Position numbers and translations under genes: made by a program
The notes under the pieces: generated by a model
Database searches by the model: none
What the model was told of the DNA's origin: nothing
What the model saw: the letters and a program-made list of their open reading frames with translations, nothing else
Shown here: piece by piece, positions 8,788 through 18,687 of the stretch
Layout of the letters: every line of letters starts with the position of its first letter
Numbering within the stretch: position 1 is the stretch's first letter
Source of the DNA: Enterococcus innesii
Lineage (GTDB): Bacteria > Bacillota > Bacilli > Lactobacillales > Enterococcaceae
Reading direction: 5' to 3'
Assembly (NCBI GenBank): GCA_018982785.1
Contig: JAHHEN010000002.1
Location: 550,362-614,361, forward strand
DNA length: 64,000 bases

Positions 8788-9467
8788 TGTATATTCCAAC
8801 CCTTGATTTGCCGTTGATGTGGGACTCATTGCCCTATTTGCTGTCGGGCTTGTCCTATACGGTCGGCATTACTGTCGTTTCGTTTCTAGGTGGCAACCTC
8901 TTAGGGATCATGCTCACCTTCTTAGGGATGTTGGAAAACCCCATCATTAGAGGGTTCGTGCGGGGCTACCTCTCATTTCTAAGAGGCGTCCCAGCGCTGG
9001 TCTTGTTGTTCCTACTGTATTTTGGCTTGCCTTATCAATTGTCGGCGCTTAGTGCTGCGATCATCTGTTTTACATTGACCAGCAGCGCATTTATCGGGGA
9101 AATCTACCGAGGATCAATTGCTGGTGTGGATCGTGGGCAATTTGATGCTGCCTATGCGTTAGGGTTATCCTTTACGAAAACGATGCGTCTGATTATTTTG
9201 CCGCAAGCCTTTCGTATTTCTGTACCGGCATTGAGTAATGTGGCAATGGATTTGTTGAAAGGGACGTCCTTGGCAGCAATGATCACGATTCCTGATATTT
9301 TTCAAAAAGCCAAGATCGTTGGCGGACGAACCTTTGATTACATGTCCATGTATGTGCTAGTTGCCATCATCTATTGGCTGTTGTGCATTTTGATTGAAGC
9401 CGGGCAAAAGCGGTTAGAACAACATTTTTCAAAACGCTTTGCCGCTAATGAGACCGTAAGACAATAA
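8787..9467 (+). CDS. amino-acid ABC transporter permease
   Basis: A 226-aa His/Glu/Gln-type permease with five or so membrane segments and a clear EAA loop (GVDRGQFDAAYALGL, then ILPQAFRISVPAL) that docks on the ATPase. ATG 8787 overlaps the stop of the binding-protein gene, so translation is coupled. No ATPase gene follows: a terminator at 9489 closes the operon. The ATPase must be encoded elsewhere or has been lost. Confidence 0.87.
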   Translation: MYIPTLDLPLMWDSLPYLLSGLSYTVGITVVSFLGGNLLGIMLTFLGMLENPIIRGFVRGYLSFLRGVPALVLLFLLYFGLPYQLSALSAAIICFTLTSSAFIGEIYRGSIAGVDRGQFDAAYALGLSFTKTMRLIILPQAFRISVPALSNVAMDLLKGTSLAAMITIPDIFQKAKIVGGRTFDYMSMYVLVAIIYWLLCILIEAGQKRLEQHFSKRFAANETVRQ

Positions 9468-9488
9468 AAAAGAGCCGAGGCTCGATCA

Positions 9489-9531
9489 CTGCAGAAATCA
9501 ATTTCTTCTGGAAATGTTTTCTGCAGTTTTT
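9489..9531 (+). terminator. intrinsic terminator closing the amidase-ABC operon
   Basis: CTGCAGAAA (9489-9497) pairs with TTTTCTGCAG, then a T run. A good ribosome-binding sequence, AAAGGAG near 9550-9557, follows but leads only to GTCATAATAAAACAA-TAA, not to a gene. The remaining 9532-9743 holds nothing else I can support apart from a TAAAAT box near 9710 that may serve the next gene. Confidence 0.75.
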
Positions 9532-9743
9532 GTATTTGAAAAGATAAAAGAAAGGAGATTGTCATAATAAAACAATAAGCGAAAGCAAGGAAGATGTAGG
9601 GATTTCTGGAATGTCAAACTGGGTTCAATATAAAAATGGTGCTACCCAAGTTATTTTCCTTCACTTAATCGGCCTATATTTCATTCGTTCGGCTCAAGTG
9701 ATTCATGGTAAAATAAAGAAAAGCAAATCGAGGAGGGTCTTTT

Positions 9744-10382
9744 ATGAAGTATGAATGGCGCAAACTAGAAAAAGAGCTTTATCTTCCCAAAAAACCAACA
9801 GTGATCGAGGTGCCAACGTATCAATTTATTAGTTTGAGCGGCAGCGGCAATCCGAATCGTCCTGAATTTAGCGAAGAGATCGCCGCTTTATATACGATTT
9901 CTTATTCACTCAGGATGGGATTGAAAAAAGGGGCTTTTGGCAATGAACCCTTTGAATACACGGTCTTTCCTTTGGAAGGCGTATGGACCTCGCTGACAAA
10001 GCCAGACGGTGCCGTCAACAAAGAAGAATTGATCTACAAAATCATGATTCGCCAACCAGAGCCCGTTACGGAAACACTGTTTCAAGAACAGCTCTTGGCA
10101 GTCAAAGAGAAGAAAGACAATCTAAATCTAGAGAAGCTCATCTTTGAGCGCTATGAAGAAGGACTGTGTCTGCAAGCGATGCATACAGGCTCTTTTGACA
10201 CTGAAGCGGAAACCTTTGCGAAAATGAAGGAGCTGTTAAAACAAGAACAGTTAGTGATCCGTCCAACGATGGACACGTTCCAGCATCGAGAAATCTATTT
10301 GTCTGATCCGCGAAAAATCTCACCAGATAAAGCCAAAACCGTCCTGCGATGGGCAGTAGAAGCAGAGGGTGGGATTCAGTGA
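9744..10382 (+). CDS. GyrI-like small-molecule-binding domain protein
   Basis: A 212-aa soluble protein whose start (MKYEWRKLEKELYLPKKPTVIEVP) and FEYTVFPLEGVWT region match stand-alone GyrI-like/SHS2-fold effector-binding proteins. No DNA-binding domain is attached. Such proteins bind or hydrolyse small hydrophobic molecules. The function here is unknown. Its stop overlaps the GTG start of the ROK kinase gene, suggesting co-expression. ATG 9744 follows GAGGAGGG. Confidence 0.7.
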   Translation: MKYEWRKLEKELYLPKKPTVIEVPTYQFISLSGSGNPNRPEFSEEIAALYTISYSLRMGLKKGAFGNEPFEYTVFPLEGVWTSLTKPDGAVNKEELIYKIMIRQPEPVTETLFQEQLLAVKEKKDNLNLEKLIFERYEEGLCLQAMHTGSFDTEAETFAKMKELLKQEQLVIRPTMDTFQHREIYLSDPRKISPDKAKTVLRWAVEAEGGIQ

Positions 10383-11323
10383 ATAAAAACTATTTAAGCA
10401 TCGACATCGGTGGCACGAAAATCAAATCGGCTGTCATTGATCGCTCGGGGAATATTCTGACACGAGTACGGATGGATACGCCAAAAAATCTTGCGGAATT
10501 TTTGACGGGGATTGAAACGATCGTTGAGGACGTTCATGGAAGCATTCGGGGCATTGCGGTTGGTACCCCAGGAAAAGTCAACCCAGAGACCGGGACGATC
10601 TCGTTTGGCGGGGCATTGCCTTTTTTGGATGGGGTCTCCTTAAAACAACTGCTGGCAAAGTATCAAGTGCCGCTTGCTGTGACCAACGATGGCAAAGCAG
10701 CCGCATTAGCTGAATGGTGGCTAGGAAACCTTAAAGGGATTCAAAACGGGGCTGCCATAACCTTAGGTACTGGTTTGGGCGGTGGCGTAATCGTTGAGGG
10801 AAAACTGATCCAAGGTGCACATTTTCAGGCAGGGGAATTAAGTTTTCTACTAAATGCCACTAAGAGAAGTGACGCTCAAGAAAACGCTGAGCAACCAGCT
10901 AATCAGGGACTGACCCTGCAGCAATTGGCAGGTTTTAGCGGTTCAGCGGTCGCCATGATTCGCCGCAGCGCCCAACTGCTAGGCTTAGCTGATCTTGCGG
11001 ATGGTGAAGCAGTTTTTAACGCCATCAATCAGAAAGAGCCACAGGTCTGGGCGCTGTTTACAGCGTATTGCCGAGAAATCGCGTGTGTCATGCTCAATGT
11101 TCAAGCCGTGATTGACTTAGAGCGCTTCGTGATTGGCGGTGGCATCAGTGCCCAAGCGATCGTAGTGGAAGAAATCGACCGTCAGTATCAGCAACTGCTA
11201 GCTAGTTTACCGATTTTGCAGCAGACCTTGACGAAGCCGGAAATCCAAGCGTGCAAATTTCAAAACGATGCAAACTTATTAGGGGCGCTCTATCATTTCT
11301 TTTTGGAACATGAGCTGAAATAA
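10379..11323 (+). CDS. ROK family sugar kinase
   Basis: A 314-aa ROK protein without a DNA-binding domain. It has the phosphate loop SIDIGGTKIKSAVID at residues 7-21, the catalytic region VTNDGKAAALAEWWLG and the LGTGLGGGVIVEGKL motif. The usual CXCGXXGC zinc cluster is absent, as in a subset of ROK kinases that use N-acetylmannosamine, beta-glucosides or other sugars. GTG 10379 is chosen because GAGGGTGGG lies upstream and the frame before it is only the overlap with the previous gene. Confidence 0.82.
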   Translation: MNKNYLSIDIGGTKIKSAVIDRSGNILTRVRMDTPKNLAEFLTGIETIVEDVHGSIRGIAVGTPGKVNPETGTISFGGALPFLDGVSLKQLLAKYQVPLAVTNDGKAAALAEWWLGNLKGIQNGAAITLGTGLGGGVIVEGKLIQGAHFQAGELSFLLNATKRSDAQENAEQPANQGLTLQQLAGFSGSAVAMIRRSAQLLGLADLADGEAVFNAINQKEPQVWALFTAYCREIACVMLNVQAVIDLERFVIGGGISAQAIVVEEIDRQYQQLLASLPILQQTLTKPEIQACKFQNDANLLGALYHFFLEHELK

Positions 11324-11333
11324 AATAGACCAA

Positions 11334-11371
11334 AAAACTGCCGCGAACCAACGATTCGCGACAGTTTTTTT
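11334..11371. terminator. bidirectional intrinsic terminator
   Basis: AAAAAACTGCCGCGAA pairs with TTCGCGACAGTTTTTTT. It serves both the ROK kinase gene and the convergent AI-2E-type transporter gene. Confidence 0.85.
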
Positions 11372-12568
11372 AGGCTTTTTCTTGGTGTCTTTGTCTTCGT
11401 CACCTAGGTAATCTTTGCTAGTGAAGGCACTGTGGAAGTATTTGCCCTCTTGACCGTAATAGCGGTTATAGCGCTGCTTGAATTTGCGGAACATGTAAAC
11501 GACAAGAACTTTTAGCAGACAATAAATTGGGATCCCGAAAATCACTCCAACGATCCCCATCAAATCACCCATCACTAATAAAACAACCAGAATCGTAATA
11601 GGATGAATTTTTAATCGGTCACCCATCACACGGGGCACGACTAAATCGCCATGAAGCAACTGTACAGCAAACCAAGCAATCAAAAATTTAACCAACATCC
11701 CGGTGGAGTCTTGTGCGGCAATGAAAAGTCCTGGGAAAAAGACGATAAAAGGACCAATATAGGGGATGATGCAAAGCAGACCAGCGGCGATCGCCAGAAT
11801 ACTGGCATACTCTAAGCCAATCAATAGGAAAACGACCCAATAGATCGCCCCTAAAATCAATGAAGAAATGATTTGTCCTTTCAAAAAGGCACCGACTTGT
11901 ATGTCAGAGATCTTGACGATTTCATTAAAGTCTTTGCGAAAACGTGGTGGCACTAACGAGAGAACTGAAAAATAAAACTTGTTGGGGTTGCGCAATAAGA
12001 AAAAGGCAATGATCGGTCCCGTAAATAAAGCAATGAACAAGGTCGAAATCGTTGAAAACAAACTGCTGAGCCCAGCAGCACCAGTTTCCCAATAGTCCCC
12101 AATAAAACTCATGATGTTGTTGGTGATATTTTGCAATGTGTCTGTAATTTGTGCCATCTCATCTTGAAACGGGGTATTTTCTAAAAAGGCGGTCGCGTTT
12201 TTCTCAAAGTCACTGACCAAACTTGGTAAGCTGTTGATCAGATCGGTGGTTTGTTGCTCCAAAATCGGGTAAAGCTGGAAACCAGCAAAGACGATCAACA
12301 AAAGAATCAAAAGATAGATCCCAGCAATCGAAACACTACGGGGAATTTTTTTCGATTCCAATTTATCGACCACCGGGTTAAACAGATAGTAAAGGATCAG
12401 CCCAAATAAAAAGGGTGGGATAATAGCTGTAAGTATGGCTGAAAAGGGTGTAAATAAAAAAGAAATCTGATTTAGCAAAAAGACAGCAACTGCCGACAAG
12501 ATAATCAGTCCTAAGACATAATAGCTTGTTTTGCCGCCTAAAAAGTGGATCAATCGGTTATTTTTCAT
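11370..12568 (-). CDS. AI-2E family transporter (YtvI/PerM-like), likely frame error at 3' end
   Basis: A membrane protein with about eight transmembrane segments and the family motif PYIGPFIVFFPGL; the loop LHGDLVVPRVMGDRLKIHP near the C-terminus is diagnostic. Family members export autoinducer-2 or act as Na+/H+ antiporters. ATG 12568 follows AAGCGAGG. As sequenced, the frame runs on through the terminator hairpin to 11279. One base missing from the T5 run at 11376-11380 would place TAA at 11370-11372, just before the hairpin, giving 399 aa, the normal family length. The shorter end is therefore given. Confidence 0.78.
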
Positions 12569-12737
12569 AATAAGCCTCGCTTTCTTAGCTACATTATAAC
12601 GAAAGACCCCTATTCTGTAAAAAAACAACGTACCTTTTGAAAAAACACTGTCGCGCTTTTAGAATCCTCTTTACTGAAAGAAGCTCGTCCATAAGGAGTT
12701 GTCTGGTGAAACTCTTCTTATAAACCAGGCCCAAAAT

Positions 12738-12763
12738 GCTCCCGTGTTTACAACACAGGAGCG
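12738..12763 (-). terminator. hairpin after the thioesterase gene
   Basis: On the minus strand GCTCCTGTG pairs with CACGGGAGC, followed by ATTTTGGG; a modest terminator just downstream of the 12771 stop. Confidence 0.55.
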
Positions 12764-12770
12764 AAAAGAA

Positions 12771-13139
12771 TTATTTGCGCACTGTTGTCAAGGTACAGCG
12801 ACCAACGGCAGTTTTTAACCCGCTAGCTAACCAAATAGTGGCTTGCCAAGTTTGGATACGGGCACCGATGCGATCAGGACTAGCTTCTACGATCAGGGTT
12901 CCTTCTTGGGCGGCGGCTAGATGGTTGACTTGTAGGTCAATGCCGGCGGCGAAGGCTTCTTCTTGAGCCAAAGCTTGATTGGCACCGATGCTGCAGGCAG
13001 TCTCGATCAAAACGCCGTTAATGCCACCGTGAACGAGACCAAAAGGCTGTTTGTGCTGTTCTTTGATCGGCATTCGTAAACGAACAAAATCGGCTGTTGC
13101 TGCTTCTACTTCGATTTCTAAAGCTTCTAGTAAGTTCAT
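12771..13139 (-). CDS. menI: hotdog-fold thioesterase, likely DHNA-CoA thioesterase
   Basis: A 122-aa PaaI/4HBT-type thioesterase. The active-site stretch is LVHGGINGVLIETACSIGAN, with the HGG motif and catalytic acidic Glu. It is transcribed away from menB, with about 190 bp between the starts, at the edge of the menaquinone cluster. This fits hydrolysis of 1,4-dihydroxy-2-naphthoyl-CoA, the step after MenB. The symbol is inferred from fold and location, not from specific residues. Confidence 0.72.
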   Translation of the reverse strand: MNLLEALEIEVEAATADFVRLRMPIKEQHKQPFGLVHGGINGVLIETACSIGANQALAQEEAFAAGIDLQVNHLAAAQEGTLIVEASPDRIGARIQTWQATIWLASGLKTAVGRCTLTTVRK

Positions 13140-13327
13140 TTTTTGCTCCTTTTTCTAAGAAAGTTACCATGATTATAGCACGAGTTTTAGTAGAATCAGC
13201 CGAAGTTCTAAGAAAGACAGCAACAGGTGGAGAAGTCTTAAGAAATTCCCTTAAACAAAGCAATTTCTAACGAAAAGCGACTAGATATGTGTATAATAGA
13301 GCTATGTGAATTGAGGAGGAACAAGTA

Positions 13328-14143
13328 ATGAGAGAATGGAAAACCTTAAAAGAGTACGATGAAATTTTATTTGAACAACATGGAAAAGTGGCGAAAATCA
13401 CGATCAACCGCCCAGAAGTCCACAATGCGTTTACACCAAAAACGGTGTTTGAAATGATTGATGCGTTTTCAATCAGTCGCGATGAACCAGGCATCGGCGT
13501 GATTATTTTGACAGGCGCCGGCGACAAAGCCTTTTGTTCAGGCGGAGACCAAAAAGTCCGTGGTCACGGTGGCTATGTTGGGGAAGATCAGGTTCCTCGC
13601 TTAAACGTATTGGATCTGCAACGCTTGATCCGCACGTTGCCAAAACCGGTGATTGCCATGGTCAAAGGCTGGTCGATCGGCGGCGGGAATGTTTTACAAT
13701 TGGTTTGTGATTTAACGATTGCCGCTGACAATGCTAAATTTGGTCAAACAGGACCAAATGTCGGTAGTTTTGATGGTGGCTATGGTTCGGGCTATCTTGC
13801 ACGGACGATCGGACATAAAAAAGCCAAGGAAGTTTGGTTCATGACAAAACAATATACTGCCGAAGAAGCATTGGCGATGAACTGGATCAATACAGTCGTT
13901 CCTCTTGATCGAGTAGAAGATGAAACGATGGAATGGGCCGAAACGATGCTGCAAAAGAGCCCGTTGGCGTTACGTATGATCAAAGCATCAATGAATGCCG
14001 ATACGGATGGATTAGCTGGCATTCAGCAATTAGCCGGCGATGCGACCTTATTGTATTACACGATGGATGAAGCCAAAGAAGGTCGTGACGCGTTTAAAGA
14101 AAAACGTCAACCAAACTTCGACCAATTCCCTAAATTCCCATAA
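13328..14143 (+). CDS. menB: 1,4-dihydroxy-2-naphthoyl-CoA synthase
   Basis: A 271-aa crotonase-fold enzyme that cyclises o-succinylbenzoyl-CoA. Visible motifs are [14 protein letters not shown] (oxyanion hole) and [43 protein letters not shown] carries the MenB-specific aspartate region, and the end is [11 protein letters not shown], typical of MenB. ATG 13328 follows GAGGAGG; a TATAAT box at about 13293 is the probable promoter of the whole men operon. The stop overlaps the menE start by one base (TAATG). Confidence 0.93.
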   Translation: MREWKTLKEYDEILFEQHGKVAKITINRPEVHNAFTPKTVFEMIDAFSISRDEPGIGVIILTGAGDKAFCSGGDQKVRGHGGYVGEDQVPRLNVLDLQRLIRTLPKPVIAMVKGWSIGGGNVLQLVCDLTIAADNAKFGQTGPNVGSFDGGYGSGYLARTIGHKKAKEVWFMTKQYTAEEALAMNWINTVVPLDRVEDETMEWAETMLQKSPLALRMIKASMNADTDGLAGIQQLAGDATLLYYTMDEAKEGRDAFKEKRQPNFDQFPKFP

Positions 14144-15641
14144 TGACTGGGAGTTGGCTGCAAAGGCAAGCACAACTTCATCCAGAACGACCAGCTTTTT
14201 ATTGGCATGAAAAAAGCTGGTCGTTTGCTGCCTTGCAAAAAGAGGTTTATGCTTACGCTGCTTATTATCAAGCCCAGTTCGTTGATCAGCCAAACCGGGT
14301 AGCCCTTTTTAGCAATAACTCCCCTGAAATGGTTTTTACGATCCTTGCGTTGTGGGAGTTGGGGATCGAAGTCCAGCTGTTGAATACGCGATTGACAGCC
14401 GCTGAGATCACCTTCCAATTGCAAGATGCCCACTGCGACTGGCTGATCACGGCAGATCAAGCTGCAGTCCCAGGTGTTCGCAGCATGGCCTTTGGACAAG
14501 CGATGGAGCAGGCGAAGGCTCTTGCCAGTTCTTTTGATCCTTCGTTTGTTCCTAATAAAGCAATCTATCAAGCAGAACAGGTAGCTTCGATTATGTATAC
14601 ATCCGGTACGACTGGCAATCCCAAGGGTGTGCCGCAAACCTTTGGGAATCATCTAGCAAGTGCCGAAGCGACTCAAAAGAACTTAACGATCACTAGTGAG
14701 GATTGTTGGCTTTGTGCAGTTCCGCTGTACCATATCAGTGGATTATCAATTCTCTTGCGTTCACTGCGACTTGGAATGAGTGTTCGTTTGTATGAGCGCT
14801 TTGATGCTGTAGAAATGGCAAAAGATCTTGAAGCAGGAAAAGGGACGATCGTTTCTTTGGTGGCAAAAATGTTGATGGACTTGCTGCCATTGGTGCCCCA
14901 ACATGGCTTTGATTCGTTGCGTTATGTACTGCTAGGCGGCGGGCCCATTGCCAAAAGTATATTGGAAAAATGCCAGCAAAAACAGCTTTCTGTGATCCAA
15001 TCCTATGGGATGACAGAAACTTGTTCACAAGTGGTGGCATTGCCACCAGAAAAAGCTTCAGAAAAAATCGGCGCCTCAGGGGTTCCCCTGCAAAGTGTCC
15101 ATTTACGAATTGCGGCTGATGCGAAAATGGCAGATCATCAGACTGTTGAAAGTACCCAGCCGATCGGAGAGATCCACCTGCAAGGACCTGCGATCACGAC
15201 TCGTTACTTGAACGATCGCAGTCCACAGCAGTGGGACCAAGAGGGCTGGTTTGCCACAGGAGATCTAGGGTATCTTGATCAAGAGGGCTTTTTGTATGTA
15301 GTCAGTCGTGCAAGCGAACTGATCATATCTGGTGGAGAAAATATCTATCCCGCAGAAGTGGAGCAAGCCTTGTTGCAGCATCCAGCGGTCAAAGAGGCAG
15401 CTGTGGTGGGGGAACCAGACGAGGAGTGGGGACAATCTGTCGCGGCTTATTTAACGTTAAATGAGTCCGTCCGACTTCAAGCGTTGTTGGATACATTAGA
15501 AGGGCAGATCGCCCATTATAAATTTCCGCGCCGTTTTTATCACGTGCGAGAAATGCCGCGCACAGCAAGCGGCAAACTTTTAAAACGGCTATTGCTGAGT
15601 GAAGAAAGAGTGAACTACTTGAACAGCAAATCAACAAGTAA
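14143..15641 (+). CDS. menE: o-succinylbenzoate-CoA ligase
   Basis: An AMP-forming acyl-CoA synthetase that activates o-succinylbenzoate. The P-loop YTSGTTGNPKGVP is near residue 150. SYGMTETCSQVV, then WFATGDLGYLDQEGFLYVVSR (adenine/hinge) and the catalytic Lys in PRTASGKLLKRL follow in order. As sequenced the frame runs without a stop into menF, giving an apparent 932-aa fusion. One extra A near 15605-15607 would end MenE as SEEKSELLEQQINK with TAA at 15639-15641 (499 aa, normal size). The fusion is probably an indel artefact. Confidence 0.85.
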
Positions 15642-16982
15642 TTATGAAGCAGCGATCGCTGCCGGGAAAACCTATTTGAGTGAGTATCAGCCTTTAGAAA
15701 GGTGTGACTTACTGGCTCTTTATGCAGCGGCACACGAATATCAAGGGGAACGCTATTTCTGGCGTACTCCTGATGAAACGACTAGTATGGTAGGATTGGG
15801 TTGGTTAGTCACTTTTTCGCAACCCAAACTTGCAGACTTTTCAGAAGTCCGCTCTCTCTTAAAGCAAGCCCATTATCAACCAGAGGCACCTTTTCAGGCG
15901 CAGCTGGTTGGGGGCTTTGCTTTTGATGAACAGGCAGAAGTCAGTCAGGATTGGGCTGAGCTAGGTGCCGGTCTCTTTGCGTTGCCAGAAATACTGGTCC
16001 GCAAAACTGGCGATCAGTGTGGCGTCGTTTATACAGTAGCCGCTTCTTCCGAGGAACAACGACAACAAAAAGTCGCTGCCTTACAGGAAAAAGTCGCAAG
16101 CTGGTTGAATGCCAACCCGGACAAGAGTCTTGTAGCAGAAACGCCTGCTTTTCAGGCACAAGAGGAACTAGAGGTGCCCCAATGGTTGCAAACGGTCGAA
16201 GAGACAGTGGCAGCCATTCGCTCGAACGAAACACCGTTGAAAAAAGTGGTTCTGGCCAGGAGAATGAAGATAGAAACGAAGCAGTCGATCATTAGTGCTG
16301 GGGTGTTGCAACGGTTGGCGCAACAGCAGCCGAATACCTATCTTTTTGCCATCGAACATGGGGGCCATGTTTTTGCTGGTGCGACGCCAGAACGCTTGCT
16401 AAAAGCGACTGTCGATCAATTTGAAACGGTAAGTATCGCAGGTTCCGCACCAAGAGGCCAAACAAAAGAAGAAGATGAGGCACTGGCACAAGCCCTCTTA
16501 GCGGACGCAAAAAATACCCATGAACATCAAGTAGTTGTCGATCGCTTAGAAACGGCATTGGCCACTTTGTTAGCTGACGGCTTTCAATCAGAAGCCCGCT
16601 CCGTCATCAAGAATCGTGACATTCAGCATTTGTTTGTTCCTTTAGCAGGGCAAAGAAAAGCAGGAGTCAATTTTCTGAGCGCCGTGCAAAAACTACACCC
16701 GACCCCAGCATTGGGGGAGAACCGAAAGAAGCAGCCGTCTCATGGATTCGTACTCATGAACCAGCCAGCAGAGGGATGTACGGTGGACCGATCGGTTGGT
16801 TGGGTATTCAAGAAGATATTGGCGAGTTTGCTGTGGCGATCCGCTCAGGATTCTTTAGCGGCAATCAAGCAACGCTGTATGCGGGCTGTGGGATCGTTGC
16901 CGATTCAGACGCAGAATCTGAACGTCAAGAAACACGGTTAAAATTTCAACCGATGAGGAGAGGGATCTTAGGAGATGAATAA
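15610..16982 (+). CDS. menF: isochorismate synthase (frame broken near 3' end)
   Basis: A chorismate-binding enzyme converting chorismate to isochorismate. It has EVPQWLQTVEETVAAI, KVVLARRM, the catalytic FAGATPERLL with SIAGSAPRG, and after correction LGGEPKEAA plus GMYGGPIGWLG. A base missing from the G5 run at 16713-16717 shifts the last ~90 codons; the shifted part ends at 16982, overlapping menD. The start GTG 15610 is the best guess. It has no strong ribosome site and may rely on coupling to menE, whose reconstructed stop lies at 15639. Confidence 0.8.
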
Positions 16983-18687
16983 TCAGACAGTCATGACAGA
17001 CTATTTATTAGCGGCAATCCAGGGACTAAAAGCAGCGGGTGCGAAGCGAGCGGTTATTAGTCCCGGTTCACGCTCAACGCCATTGGCGCTACTATTGCAT
17101 CGTGATCCTGAGATCACCTGTACGGTGGCTGTCGATGAACGTTCGGCTGCTTTTTTTGCTTTAGGGATGTCCAAAGTTGATCTCCAGCCAACAATCTTAC
17201 TGTGTACTTCTGGAACTGCAGCAGCCAATTATTATCCAGCCGTTTGTGAAGCAGAAGCTACCAACTTGCCATTGATCATCTTAACGGCTGATCGCCCGCC
17301 AGAACTGCGGGGCGTTGGGGCGCCACAAGCAATGGATCAACAGAATTTGTATGCCTCTCACGTCAAAAAGATGGTAGAGATGACGGTGCCAGAAAACGAC
17401 CCAGCTTTGTTGCGTTATAGTTTTTGGCAAGCTGCAACTTGCACGATCGAAGCGCAAAAGCAGCCGAGAGGCCCTGTCCAAATCAACTTTCCATTACGGG
17501 AGCCGCTGTTGCCTGACTTTAGTCGCCAATGCAGTATACAGCAAGACGTGAGCTATCTGGCACCACAACAAGAGCTGTCAGCAGAGATGATCACCCAGCT
17601 AGCCCCTTACTTTGGTAAAAAAGGTATTCTGATTGCTGGAGAAAGCCTTACGATCGAAGAAGCGCAGCAGTTGCTGACTTTTTCAGAGAAATTAGGCTGG
17701 CCGATTGTCGGCGATCCATTGACCAATTTGGCGACAGCCGGTACCAAAGTAGGAACATTTATCAGCCAAGCCGATCTTGTTTTCCCGCAATTGACTTCTG
17801 CCTTCCAACCAGAAGTGGTCGTGCGTTTTGGTCGCTTACCAGTCACTAAAAATGTCCTATTATGGTTGAACAAAGCAGCGGATACGACGACGTGGCTCTT
17901 TGTTGATCCATCGGGACAGTGGCAAGACCAGTTGCATCGGGCAAACTATTTGATCGAAGCAGCGATCAGCACTTTCGTGGCGGCCATCACCCAGTTGCCG
18001 ATCGTCAAAAATATGGCGTGGCAACAACAATGGCAAGCACTTCAAGCGCGGGCAGATCAGGTGCTTGCTGCATGTCCGCAGTTGCAACAATGGGATGAGA
18101 GCAGCGCTGTGCGCATGCTCCAACAATGTTTGCCCGAAGATGCGCAGATCCTTTTGGCAAACAGCAATGCGATCCGTTTCTTTGATCGCTACGGCAGCAA
18201 AACTACCTCCACTTATCGAGTGTATGGAAATCGGGGCGTCAATGGGATCGACGGCCTTGTCTCGACCGTAGCTGGGATTGCTTCCGCCAGTCAAAAGCCT
18301 ACCTACTTGTTGATTGGTGATTTAGCGTTGTACCATGATATGAACGGCCTACAACTACTGCGTCAGTATCAATTGCCAGTAACGATCATTTTACTGAATA
18401 ATAACGGTGGTGGGATCTTTTCCTTTTTGTCACAAAACACCTTAGAACCAAACGACTTTGTCCCGCTCTTTGGCACGCCGTTAGATCTTGAGTTTCAAAA
18501 AGTGGCGGCCTTATATGAGGCAGATTGGCACACACCGACCTCTTTGCTAGAGTTTCAAACGATTTTAACGGAAACAAGCCAACAGCCGCGTTTTCAAATA
18601 ATCGAAGTGAAAGGTGAGCAAAAAGATCCGGTCAACACTTGGCAAGCACTGCAACAGCAGTTTAGCGAGGCGGGAGCACAGCAATGA
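16975..18687 (+). CDS. menD: SEPHCHC synthase (2-oxoglutarate decarboxylase)
   Basis: A 570-aa thiamine-diphosphate enzyme joining isochorismate and 2-oxoglutarate. It has the N-terminal ISPGSRSTPLALLLH, VDERSAAFFALGMSK (the catalytic Glu region), and C-terminal GDLALYHDMNGL followed by ILLNNNGGGIFSF, the ThDP-Mg motif. ATG 16975 overlaps the end of menF by 8 bp, preceded by GAGGAGAGGG. Its 3' end overlaps menH by 4 bp, so the operon is translationally coupled. Confidence 0.94.
   Translation: MNNQTVMTDYLLAAIQGLKAAGAKRAVISPGSRSTPLALLLHRDPEITCTVAVDERSAAFFALGMSKVDLQPTILLCTSGTAAANYYPAVCEAEATNLPLIILTADRPPELRGVGAPQAMDQQNLYASHVKKMVEMTVPENDPALLRYSFWQAATCTIEAQKQPRGPVQINFPLREPLLPDFSRQCSIQQDVSYLAPQQELSAEMITQLAPYFGKKGILIAGESLTIEEAQQLLTFSEKLGWPIVGDPLTNLATAGTKVGTFISQADLVFPQLTSAFQPEVVVRFGRLPVTKNVLLWLNKAADTTTWLFVDPSGQWQDQLHRANYLIEAAISTFVAAITQLPIVKNMAWQQQWQALQARADQVLAACPQLQQWDESSAVRMLQQCLPEDAQILLANSNAIRFFDRYGSKTTSTYRVYGNRGVNGIDGLVSTVAGIASASQKPTYLLIGDLALYHDMNGLQLLRQYQLPVTIILLNNNGGGIFSFLSQNTLEPNDFVPLFGTPLDLEFQKVAALYEADWHTPTSLLEFQTILTETSQQPRFQIIEVKGEQKDPVNTWQALQQQFSEAGAQQ

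Noticed and set aside
11279..11369. Extended C-terminus of the AI-2E-type transporter
   Set aside because: These residues are encoded by the terminator hairpin and beyond; a one-base correction gives a stop just before it and a normal family length.
14143..16941. Genuine bifunctional MenE-MenF protein
   Set aside because: A single base near 15605 separates the genes with normal ends, and the same window has many similar indels. Kept only as something to verify.
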